NCBI GenBank assembly: GCA_003529705.1
Contig: DPVA01000176.1
Span: 1 to 5,779, forward strand
Length of the DNA stretch: 5,779 nucleotides
Direction of reading: 5' to 3'
From: Gammaproteobacteria bacterium
GTDB taxonomy: Bacteria > Pseudomonadota > Gammaproteobacteria > Arenicellales > UBA868
Below the pieces are notes generated by a model. That model had not been told where the DNA came from, did no database searches, and saw only the letters and a program-made list of their open reading frames with translations. Position 1 is the stretch's first letter. Each line of letters opens with the position of its first letter. This document shows, in pieces, positions 1-5,779 of the stretch. Both the position numbers and the translations under genes were made by a program.

Positions 1-1
1 T

Positions 2-2329
2 GAAGATTTTCGATCAGAACCGTTGGATTTTGAATGGAGTCTGACCACCTTAATGCATGGAATCGGTGAATCGGATTTGCAGGGCCAATGCAAAAAAGAA
101 ACTGAATTTTCTTACTGCGTTGCTCTTGAAGACGAAATCGGTATCACATCTGATTTGAGTCAATTGCATGCTCTTTATGTGAATCTGATTACGAACTATG
201 CCGAGGAGAACGCATACGCCTATACAACCGCCCAGATGGTAGATGCGCTCATTGCCCGTGAGGCTGGCAAAAAGGAATCGCCTGAGGACCAGCAGGAAAC
301 TGCTGAGGAACTTAAAGAACGAGTTCGTTCAGAGGAAAAAGACGCATTCGTCGAAAGCTACCACAAGCAGCTTGAAAAGTATGACCACGCTCGAACATTG
401 GTATTCGATGATTGGAAGCGATGGATTGATTCTGACCAACTGGCCAGGAAGCTGGAGCTCAACGACTGTTACTGCGCCGAAGGGTTCAAGGCGGTTGAGC
501 AGGAACTGGCAGATATATTGGATGGCTACGTCAGTTCGGAGAAAGGTAAGGAAGACTCTGAAAATTGGTTAGCTGCTGATGAGGGCGACGCGGGTACGGT
601 TGGGAACATGTTAAAAACCGTCCTGTTCCTCGCATCTGCTACCAACGGCATGACCGAAAAACTGAAAGGCCTGCCCGGCTTTGACTATGGCAGCCTAAAG
701 ATCGTGGATAGTATCTTCGATATGCCTGCCTATGTGCAGGTGAGCACCGCCACCGATACTCTGATGCTGGAATTTGCCGCTCCCGCTGCCAAGATGGGCA
801 CCTGGGCGAAAGACCCTCAAACTTGGCCGCAGTGGAGAAAGTGGACCAGGGCCGTCCAGCGACGTTATGGCATTGATGTCCACCGACACGGAATAACATT
901 GAATACCGCGGCCGACTTGCTCCACGAGGTCCACCGTAAATCATTGGAAGGGGCCGGCCATAATCTCTCAGAACTTGCAATGACACCCCTGGCCGCCGGA
1001 ATGGCGGATGCACGTATCAGGGCCTACCTGAACAGGGCACTGATCGACGTATTCCACCTGACCCCGGACTTCAAGGACAACCCCTTTGGCTGGCTTCATA
1101 CCCGTCTGGACCCGGTAGTTGAAAGCATCAAGCAGAATAGGGGCAAGTTCATCGGCGCCGTGACTTTCTTCCACGCGATTAATCTGGCAAACCTGTTTTC
1201 TGGGTTGGATAAGACTCGGAAGGACGTGATGATTGGCGATAGGACAGCTATTGACCGGTGGGGGGCTGTTTTACATGGCCTATGGAGCGTCGGCGAGGGC
1301 GTTGTTAATCTCAGTGGAGTATTAGTCAAGGAGGAATATGCCAGAGCCTTGGGGGCAAGTCTCTCTGCGGCTGGTGCCAGGGTTTCGGTGGCTTTTAATG
1401 GGCTAAGGTTTGTTAGCAAGGTCGCAGATATTACGGTGAGTCTTGCGAGAATCAGCCTAAAGCCCCTTCCTTACGTCGGTGTCATACTGTCAATAGGTCT
1501 GGAAGGCTGGACGAGCCACAAGGCTCTGAACACAGGCCATTACGCAATGGCGTCGCTATCCGGGGTCCAGATTGGGCTGAGTATCGGCATCACTTACCTG
1601 GCGTCTTTGGCAGTAGCGGGCGCCGTTACCGGGGCGGGTTTACCCGTTGTGCTTGTGGTGGGTTCAGTACTGGTCGCGATCTCTTTCGTCATCAGTATGG
1701 TACAGCTATATATAGCCCGATCTAGGATCGAGGATTTCATTTCACTGTCATTCTGGGGTAACGCGCCTACATTGCGGTACTGGGATGAGCAATCCAGGCC
1801 ATCAAGCGCAGAGCTTCTGGAAGATAGCCGAACCATTGTTTCTCAGGGTGAGGGTGTCGATGTCAGGCGATATTTCGAAGCGGAACTGGATGGATTCTAC
1901 TATTTGCTGTTCTCCCCCCTGGTAAAGATAACTGAGTACATGCCCAAGCATTGGGCGGTAACCCAACAGGGTGAGCAGCGAGTTCTATCAGAATTCACCA
2001 GTCTCATCGTGTATTTTCCAGGTTACATTGAAGGTAACTGCGCTGTCTCCATCAAGCTTTTCGTGGCTAATAGAAACTGGTTAGTGGAGAACGAGTCGAG
2101 GGAAATCACAGATCTGTTTAATAGAACAGCGAGGATAGACTCCACTTCGCAGGGCTTAATGTATCGGTTCACGCACTACAATCACGACAATTGGGAACAG
2201 CTCGAAATGCTGATCGAGTATGAGAAAGACGGCAGGAGCGTAACGGGTGAAAACGGGCTTAGAGTCATTCTGGATAACAACGATGTAGAGGAACTGGGTA
2301 TCGATGAAAGACTTGCCTTTGAAGTGTGA
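2..2329 (+). CDS. C-terminal part of a probable T6SS VasX/BTH_I2691-like membrane-targeting toxin (5' end outside window)
   Basis: The frame is open from the first complete codon at position 2 to the TGA at 2327-2329 (775 visible codons). The TTG at 23 has no Shine-Dalgarno sequence before it and is not a credible start, so the gene begins upstream. Numbering from position 2, the first half is hydrophilic with a charge-rich helical stretch near residues 87-117. The second half has hydrophobic segments near 383-400, 428-442 and 488-503, then a strongly hydrophobic Gly/Ala/Val-rich pair near 519-540 and 547-571. A soluble, Trp- and Tyr-containing tail of about 200 residues follows. No enzyme motif is visible. 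VasX-like effectors are about 1,000 residues, with an N-terminal delivery domain and internal membrane helices that permeabilise the target inner membrane. The missing upstream part would fit that delivery domain. The overlapping membrane-protein gene downstream supports a toxin/immunity pair. The family call rests on recalled resemblance and architecture; a large membrane-associated protein of other function is possible. Confidence 0.62.
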   Translation, partial: EDFRSEPLDFEWSLTTLMHGIGESDLQGQCKKETEFSYCVALEDEIGITSDLSQLHALYVNLITNYAEENAYAYTTAQMVDALIAREAGKKESPEDQQETAEELKERVRSEEKDAFVESYHKQLEKYDHARTLVFDDWKRWIDSDQLARKLELNDCYCAEGFKAVEQELADILDGYVSSEKGKEDSENWLAADEGDAGTVGNMLKTVLFLASATNGMTEKLKGLPGFDYGSLKIVDSIFDMPAYVQVSTATDTLMLEFAAPAAKMGTWAKDPQTWPQWRKWTRAVQRRYGIDVHRHGITLNTAADLLHEVHRKSLEGAGHNLSELAMTPLAAGMADARIRAYLNRALIDVFHLTPDFKDNPFGWLHTRLDPVVESIKQNRGKFIGAVTFFHAINLANLFSGLDKTRKDVMIGDRTAIDRWGAVLHGLWSVGEGVVNLSGVLVKEEYARALGASLSAAGARVSVAFNGLRFVSKVADITVSLARISLKPLPYVGVILSIGLEGWTSHKALNTGHYAMASLSGVQIGLSIGITYLASLAVAGAVTGAGLPVVLVVGSVLVAISFVISMVQLYIARSRIEDFISLSFWGNAPTLRYWDEQSRPSSAELLEDSRTIVSQGEGVDVRRYFEAELDGFYYLLFSPLVKITEYMPKHWAVTQQGEQRVLSEFTSLIVYFPGYIEGNCAVSIKLFVANRNWLVENESREITDLFNRTARIDSTSQGLMYRFTHYNHDNWEQLEMLIEYEKDGRSVTGENGLRVILDNNDVEELGIDERLAFEV

Positions 2330-3179
2330 TTTTCCGGACACGAACCTGGAACAACAACTGGAAAAGAAGCTGTACCGAACCCACGGAGCGCGGCTTGCTA
2401 GTCCGCCGGCACGAAAAGTGAGGGGGGTGTCCGATTCGTCGGAAAAGATGGAGCACAGTTTTGCCTGCATCTGTGAACGTTTCGTGGACATTCGCACTGC
2501 CTTAATGTCTCTTCGCTCAGGCTTGCCAGCAATCATCAATATTTTCATGATTATTGTTATGGTATTGGGTTGGGTTATTAGCTTTTTTTATTCAAAAGCA
2601 CTGTTTGCGATGTTGATTGCTTTTGGGCCAGTCTGGGTGGCCGTCTATGTGTTCGAAATTTTTCTTCCCCTCACGTTGCCCGTCCGGATCGACCGAAAGG
2701 AAGGATTTGTTTACGTAGGGCATAGAGGGACGTTCTACCGGATTCCTTGGGACGAATTGGAAGTGACCTTTTCTTACAACTGGCAATATTTAGGCTCCGG
2801 GGTTGTATGGGAACGACAGTACTACGCCCACCTTTTTATGCGGGAAAAGCATTACTTTTGTGGAAAGCCCCCAAAGATGCCCCTGCAGCGGAAAAAAATA
2901 TCTTCCGGTTTTAAAGAAGAACGTATTTACCAGAAATGGAATTTTATTGTCAGGTATTATGATGAAGGAACCACTAGAGAGGACTTCGATAATCTTGCCT
3001 GGGTTAATTACGATTTCTATAAAGAGGATCTGAAAAAGAAATCAATTGGGATCAAAATTGTTGAGTGTTTGGGGGTCATTTTATTTGTTCCGAGTATTAT
3101 TTGGTGGAATTTTACCCCCTTTAAATACAAATGGCCGAAGGAAATTGAAGCCATTTTCGGTAAAGCCAATTACTACTAG
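2304..3179 (+). CDS. DUF6708-like membrane protein, probable immunity protein of the upstream toxin
   Basis: This 291-residue protein starts inside the last 26 bases of the toxin gene, in another frame, which implies translational coupling. A weak GAGG at 2288-2291 lies 12 bases before the ATG. Residues 1-70 are soluble. Two adjacent membrane helices follow (about 76-96 and 99-120), and a third lies near the C-terminus (about 250-269). Right after helix 2 comes a beta-rich segment beginning PVRIDRKEGFVYV and continuing through GHRGTFYRIPWDELEV (about 126-154). This 'RIDR...VY...RG...WDELE' pattern is what I recall of DUF6708 proteins found beside T6SS effectors. An inner-membrane location fits protection against a membrane-permeabilising toxin. 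Base composition shifts within the gene: about 57% GC at 2341-2460 and about 36% at 2941-3180. An alternative start is the ATG at 2448 (Met49), preceded by GGAAAAG; it would remove the GC-rich N-terminal region. The family call is moderate and the immunity role is inferred from position and topology. Confidence 0.65.
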   Translation: MKDLPLKCDFPDTNLEQQLEKKLYRTHGARLASPPARKVRGVSDSSEKMEHSFACICERFVDIRTALMSLRSGLPAIINIFMIIVMVLGWVISFFYSKALFAMLIAFGPVWVAVYVFEIFLPLTLPVRIDRKEGFVYVGHRGTFYRIPWDELEVTFSYNWQYLGSGVVWERQYYAHLFMREKHYFCGKPPKMPLQRKKISSGFKEERIYQKWNFIVRYYDEGTTREDFDNLAWVNYDFYKEDLKKKSIGIKIVECLGVILFVPSIIWWNFTPFKYKWPKEIEAIFGKANYY

Positions 3180-3199
3180 CCATTGAAAAGGAATTCGCG

Positions 3200-3649
3200 G
3201 TGTCTGTAAAAATCGCTCTAATGCTCCTCTGCCTTATTCCCCTCTCCACAAACGCCGGCGTCTACAAATGGGTCGATGCCAACGGTCAGACCCATTTCGG
3301 GGACCGTCCACCAGCTCAGGCAGCATCAAGTGAAGTTACGGTAAAGGCCGCCCCGGCCAGCGTGGATGCGGGAGCCCGGGAGCGGCATCAGAAGATGACC
3401 GAGTTTCTGGAGCAGCAGCAGGAAGAGCGTGAGACGCGGCAGGCTGCCAATGCCAAAGCCGAGGAGAAGGCGGAGAAGCAAGCCGAGCTGTGCAGAAAGC
3501 TTCGGGCGCGCCTCAAGTTTCTTGCCAGCGTTTCGACCTTCTACAACATCAACGATCAGGGCGAGCGGATTTATGTCAATGAGGCCGAGAATACCCGTAT
3601 TCGTGAGGATTTCCGGGAAAAGGTGAGGAGCACCTGCGGAAACGACTAA
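3200..3649 (+). CDS. Secreted DUF4124 domain protein with coiled coil
   Basis: The protein has 149 residues and starts at GTG 3200, with AAAAGGAA at 3186-3193 as a plausible ribosome binding site. Residues 1-19 form a Sec signal peptide (hydrophobic core ALMLLCLIPL, cleavage after STNA). The mature protein opens with GVYKWVDANGQTHFGDRPP (20-38), the classic DUF4124 beginning, a small beta domain common at the N-terminus of proteobacterial periplasmic proteins and of unknown function. Residues about 60-107 are rich in Glu, Lys, Arg, Gln and Ala and likely form a long helix or coiled coil. The mature chain has only two cysteines, Cys98 and Cys146, which could form a disulfide. The gene lies 20 bases after the immunity-like gene with no terminator between, so read-through is possible. 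Its higher GC content and envelope character suggest it belongs with the downstream conserved genes instead. Family assignment is firm; function is unknown. Confidence 0.85.
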   Translation: MSVKIALMLLCLIPLSTNAGVYKWVDANGQTHFGDRPPAQAASSEVTVKAAPASVDAGARERHQKMTEFLEQQQEERETRQAANAKAEEKAEKQAELCRKLRARLKFLASVSTFYNINDQGERIYVNEAENTRIREDFREKVRSTCGND

Positions 3650-3726
3650 TACGCGGATGCTGACCAGGGGCGGAAAGGAAAGTCTGACCTCTGTAGGAAA
3701 AAGCAACTGAGAGCAAAGGAATTGCC

Positions 3727-4581
3727 ATGCCGTTTCGATTGTTCAGCGCCGCGCTGCCGGTGCTGATTTCCCTTCTGTTTTCCCCCGTGGCGGTAGCGAA
3801 ACAGCCCGAGCTGACACTCGCCAACGTGTATCAAAAGGGCATGCCGCTGGACGGCTACTGGGTCAGTGAAAAGCTCGACGGGGTGCGAGCATACTGGACT
3901 GGCGAGCGATTTCTTTCCCGTGGCGGTCATGAGTATCGGGCACCCGGTTGGTTCACCAGAGGGTTTCCGGCACGTCCCCTGGACGGTGAGCTCTGGATGG
4001 GGCGGGGCCGTTTTGCGGAATTGTCAGGGGCGGTGCGTCAGGTGGTGCCCGATGACAACGATTGGCGGCGGATTCGGTTCATGGTGTTTGATCTTCCGGA
4101 TAAGGAGGCAACCTTCGACCAACGTTTGGCCCGGCTGCGTGTATTAATCCAAGAGGTTGAATCACCCTACATGGCGCTTGTCGATCAGCAACGGGCGAGC
4201 ACCCATGAGAAACTGATGCAGCGTTTGGATAAGATCGTCGACGGCGGCGCAGAGGGTTTGATGTTGAAGCTGGGGTCCAGTCATTACCGAAGTGGGCGCT
4301 CCGATGATCTACTGAAAGTAAAACAGTATCAGGATGCCGAAGCGGTGGTTGTTCATCATCTGCCGGGAAAGGGCAAATACGAGGGGCTGATGGGGTCACT
4401 GCTGGTGGAGTTGGACGATGGCAGGCGATTCCGGATTGGTACGGGGTTCAGCGATTCCGAGCGAGCGTCTCCTCCGAGACCCGGAACCACGATCACATTC
4501 AAGCACTATGGCCTCACAGCCACGGGGCTGCCTCGCTTTGCCAGCTTTCTCCGTATCCGGAATGATGAACCTGCGCGGTAA
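3727..4581 (+). CDS. ligE: Periplasmic minimal ATP-dependent DNA ligase (LigE type)
   Basis: The protein (284 residues) seals nicks in duplex DNA using ATP through a lysyl-AMP intermediate. Residues 1-24 are a Sec signal peptide ending in AVA (22-24) before Lys25, placing the enzyme in the periplasm or outside the cell. All core nucleotidyltransferase motifs are visible: motif I SEKLDGVRAYW with nucleophile Lys49, motif III DGELW (86-90), motif IIIa FMVFDL (118-123), motif IV EGLMLK (176-181) and motif V LLKVK (195-199). An OB-fold follows from about 204 to the end. No extra DNA-binding domain is present, matching the compact LigE class, whose members typically carry a leader peptide. AAAGGA at 3715-3720 lies 6 bases before the ATG. 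The 77-base gap after the DUF4124 gene has no obvious terminator or promoter. Work on LigE proteins points to a role with extracellular or incoming DNA (biofilm, uptake), not replication. The enzymatic class is near certain; the physiological role is inferred from the family. Confidence 0.93.
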   Translation: MPFRLFSAALPVLISLLFSPVAVAKQPELTLANVYQKGMPLDGYWVSEKLDGVRAYWTGERFLSRGGHEYRAPGWFTRGFPARPLDGELWMGRGRFAELSGAVRQVVPDDNDWRRIRFMVFDLPDKEATFDQRLARLRVLIQEVESPYMALVDQQRASTHEKLMQRLDKIVDGGAEGLMLKLGSSHYRSGRSDDLLKVKQYQDAEAVVVHHLPGKGKYEGLMGSLLVELDDGRRFRIGTGFSDSERASPPRPGTTITFKHYGLTATGLPRFASFLRIRNDEPAR

Positions 4582-4582
4582 T

Positions 4583-4632
4583 TGAGCGCACAGGCTCACT
4601 GGCGCTTGACGGGGGTCAAGACTGGCAAGCGC
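4583..4632 (+). other. Intergenic inverted repeats after the ligase gene
   Basis: Two short hairpins lie just after the ligase stop codon: TGAGC/GCTCA (4583-4587 / 4594-4598, six-base loop) and CTTGAC-GGGG-GTCAAG (4605-4620). GCGCTT (4602-4607) can alternatively pair with AAGCGC (4627-4632), competing with the second hairpin. No T run follows, so a rho-independent terminator cannot be called. The remaining bases up to the YdcH-family start show no convincing promoter. Confidence 0.3.
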
Positions 4633-4696
4633 AGCTAGCCATACACTGGAATGAGTCAAATACATCTCATCCCCCACAGTCATGGAGACTGCGCGA

Positions 4697-4954
4697 ATGT
4701 CCCTCGAAAAACACGATCTGATTCACGAACTGCCGGAATCCAAAGAAGCCATTCATCTTTTGAAAACCAACAGCACTCACTTCGCCAAGCTGTTTGACGA
4801 ATATCATGAAGTGGACCATGCCGTTCATCGCGTTGAAACGGGCGCTGAAAACACCTCCGATGAGTATCTGGAAAACCTCAAAAAGAAGCGGCTGAATCTG
4901 AAGGACCAGTTGTTTGCCATGATTCGCGAGTATGAGGCTTCGGCGGCTAGCTGA
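4697..4954 (+). CDS. YdcH/DUF465 family small cytoplasmic protein
   Basis: The protein is 85 residues from the ATG at 4697. I chose this start over the in-frame ATG at 4682 because GGAG at 4684-4687 sits 9 bases before 4697, and because family members I recall begin with a MSLEKHDL-like sequence; the five extra residues from 4682 would be atypical. The sequence is almost wholly alpha-helical and charged. An N-terminal helix (about 13-35, HFAKLFDEYHEVDHAV continuing to about 45) and a C-terminal helix (about 54-80, with a KKKRLNLKDQL core) form the helical hairpin typical of DUF465. There is no signal peptide or membrane segment. The molecular function of the family is not established to my knowledge. 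Flanking gaps of 115 and 100 bases suggest it may be transcribed alone. Confidence 0.9.
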   Translation: MSLEKHDLIHELPESKEAIHLLKTNSTHFAKLFDEYHEVDHAVHRVETGAENTSDEYLENLKKKRLNLKDQLFAMIREYEASAAS

Positions 4955-4983
4955 GGGCAACCTGCCAGATAATCCAGCATCGG

Positions 4984-5001
4984 CTGTCAATTGGCCGTAA
5001 T
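4984..5001 (+). promoter_or_regulatory. Weak Pho-box-like direct repeat upstream of the phosphodiesterase gene
   Basis: CTGTCAA (4984-4990), four bases, then CCGTAAT (4995-5001) resembles two CTGTCAT half-sites at the canonical 11-base period: 6/7 and 5/7 matches. PhoB activates phosphodiesterase genes in several proteobacteria, so the position makes sense. However, the base run expected to hold the -10 element about 10 bases downstream (near 5012-5017) is a poor match to TATAAT. A better -10-like TATCAT occurs at 5028-5033, without a good -35. Treat this as a candidate only. Confidence 0.25.
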
Positions 5002-5050
5002 CCTCCTTGGGGAGACTGTTGATAGGGTATCATCGGTCTCACAAGGAGGA
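5001..5050 (+). promoter_or_regulatory. Long leader hairpin sequestering the Shine-Dalgarno of the phosphodiesterase gene
   Basis: TCCTCCTTG (5001-5009) is the perfect reverse complement of CAAGGAGGA (5042-5050), which contains the ribosome binding site. After a 2x1 internal loop (5010-5011 / 5041), GAGAC (5012-5016) pairs with GTCTC (5036-5040). Then come a U-G wobble (5017/5035), a G-C pair (5018/5034), one U-U mismatch (5019/5033), and five pairs, TGATA (5020-5024) with TATCA (5028-5032), closed by a GGG loop (5025-5027). That makes 21 pairs in 50 bases, far beyond chance for a random leader. No T tract follows on either strand, so it is not an intrinsic terminator. As RNA it would hide the Shine-Dalgarno and permit translational control. 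As DNA it could be an operator palindrome. RNA function requires transcription to start upstream of 5001. Confidence 0.6.
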
Positions 5051-5052
5051 GG
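5043..5052 (+). promoter_or_regulatory. Unusually strong Shine-Dalgarno of the phosphodiesterase gene
   Basis: AAGGAGGAGG is nearly full complementarity to the 16S rRNA 3' end, with a second overlapping GGAGG register. It can serve either of two adjacent ATG codons at 5055 and 5058. The first eight of its ten bases are buried in the predicted hairpin, leaving 5051-5054 and the start codons unpaired. Confidence 0.75.
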
Positions 5053-5054
5053 TT

Positions 5055-5779
5055 ATGATGTTACGGATCCTTTCGGGGCTGGTGCTGTGCTCGGTACTTT
5101 CCCTGGTACAAGCGGCGACCGTTGAAGAGCTCTCCCCGCAATCAATTGCGCTGGCGCCTGAACAGTCGGAGCCCTCGGTCCATCTGGGACCACGGCCTTT
5201 CTGGCTGGTTGGTGCAATGGACGACAGTCCGCTCAAAGAGCGCCTGCAAGCCTGCAATACCGACACTGTCGAGAAAACGGATTTCTCCATCGGCCATCGT
5301 GGCGCGCCCCTGCAGTTTCCCGAACATACCCGTGAATCCTACATTGCGGCAGCGCGCATGGGTGCGGGTATTCTGGAATGTGATGTCGCCTTCACCAGGG
5401 ATCGGGAACTGATTTGCCGACATGCCCAGGACGACCTTCATACCACCACCAATATCGTTGCCGTCCCTTCATTGAACGCCAAGTGTACCCAGCCTTTTGT
5501 GCCCGCCGATCCTGCCACGGGCACGCCGGCACAGGCCGAGTGTCGCACCAGCGATATCACTCTGGCCGAGTTCAAGTCACTGGAGGGCAAGATGGATGCC
5601 CACAACCCAATGGCAACCACGCCGGAGGAATACCTGGCTGGCACCGCAGACTGGCGCACTGATCTCTACTCCAGCCGGGGCACCTTGATGACTCATCAGG
5701 AGAGCATCGAGTTGTTCAGGGCTCTGGGCGCGAAGTTCACTCCGGAATTGAAATCACCGGTGGTTGCTATGCCCTTTGA
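5055..5779 (+). CDS. Secreted glycerophosphodiester phosphodiesterase, 3' end outside window
   Basis: The frame is open from ATG 5055 (or adjacent ATG 5058) to the window end, 241 complete codons. GDPDs hydrolyse glycerophosphodiesters to sn-glycerol 3-phosphate plus an alcohol, supplying carbon and phosphate. Residues 1-20 form a Sec signal peptide ending VQA. Catalytic and metal residues are visible: [14 protein letters not shown] (79-92) with His81, Arg82 and Glu90; ILECDV with Glu108 and Asp110; His123 in [13 protein letters not shown]; and a FTPELKSP strand with Glu231 and Lys233. The PEHT form resembles periplasmic GlpQ rather than the cytoplasmic UgpQ type. About 60 residues precede the TIM-barrel start, and a loop of about 40 residues with Cys144 and Cys163 follows His123, so the enzyme looks larger than minimal GDPDs. 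The Shine-Dalgarno sequence AAGGAGGAGG (5043-5052) is very strong and spaces better to ATG 5058 (8 bases from AGGAGG) than to 5055. The substrate is not deducible. Confidence 0.9.
   Translation, partial: MMLRILSGLVLCSVLSLVQAATVEELSPQSIALAPEQSEPSVHLGPRPFWLVGAMDDSPLKERLQACNTDTVEKTDFSIGHRGAPLQFPEHTRESYIAAARMGAGILECDVAFTRDRELICRHAQDDLHTTTNIVAVPSLNAKCTQPFVPADPATGTPAQAECRTSDITLAEFKSLEGKMDAHNPMATTPEEYLAGTADWRTDLYSSRGTLMTHQESIELFRALGAKFTPELKSPVVAMPF

Noticed and set aside
639..1013. A 124-codon minus-strand frame inside the toxin gene
   Set aside because: Its composition is Arg/Pro/Ser-rich shadow sequence with no domain, opposite a continuous coding frame.
2412..2417. Run of six G in the putative immunity gene, possible slippage switch
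   Set aside because: Six bases is too short to argue for phase variation, and the frame is intact across it.
2156..2548. A 130-codon frame on the minus strand across the toxin/immunity junction
   Set aside because: It is the antisense of two well-supported overlapping genes and encodes no recognisable domain.
4606..4634. TTGACG as a -35 element for the YdcH-family gene
   Set aside because: At 17 bases downstream the sequence is GCGCAG, with no resemblance to a -10, and the TTGACG is explained by the inverted repeat.
4682..4696. Upstream in-frame ATG at 4682 as the start of the YdcH-family protein
   Set aside because: The GGAG at 4684-4687 would then be inside the gene, while it is well spaced for ATG 4697, which gives the family-typical N-terminus.
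5001..5054. The leader hairpin as a rho-independent terminator of the upstream gene
   Set aside because: No T tract follows the stem on either strand, and the stem includes the ribosome binding site of the next gene.
5142..5441. Minus-strand and alternate + frames inside the phosphodiesterase region
   Set aside because: The + frame from 5055 carries a signal peptide and all GDPD motifs, so the others are shadows.

Overview
The window looks like chromosomal DNA of a Gram-negative gammaproteobacterium. Marinobacter or a marine relative is my best guess, from overall protein style rather than any marker gene. Three proteins carry Sec signal peptides (two of them enzymes, one a DUF4124 protein), one gene is a YdcH/DUF465 small protein, and much of the DNA is moderately GC-rich. 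All six genes I can support are on the + strand. No tRNA, rRNA, CRISPR array or insertion sequence is visible.

Left part (1-3179): an accessory module. A long reading frame enters from outside the window and ends at 2329. It is a large, mostly soluble protein with a hydrophobic cluster in its second half, resembling the C-terminal part of VasX/BTH_I2691-type type VI secretion (T6SS) membrane-targeting toxins. Overlapping its last 26 bases is a 291-residue membrane protein resembling DUF6708 proteins, the likely cognate immunity protein. Much of this second gene is strikingly AT-rich (about 36% GC over its last 240 bases by hand count, against 70% in a 60-base sample of the ligase gene), as expected of an exchanged effector/immunity cassette.

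Middle part (3200-4954): ordinary small cell-envelope and housekeeping genes. They are a GTG-started secreted DUF4124 protein with a coiled coil, a periplasmic minimal ATP-dependent DNA ligase of the LigE type with all nucleotidyltransferase motifs, and a YdcH/DUF465 protein of 85 residues.

Right part (4955-5779): a secreted glycerophosphodiester phosphodiesterase running off the window end. Its leader holds the most distinctive non-coding signal here. A 50-base, nearly perfect hairpin (5001-5050) pairs the very strong Shine-Dalgarno sequence with a perfect 9-base anti-Shine-Dalgarno stretch. A weak Pho-box-like direct repeat lies immediately upstream. Together they suggest control by phosphate and/or at translation, but the promoter position is unresolved and decides whether the hairpin exists in the mRNA.
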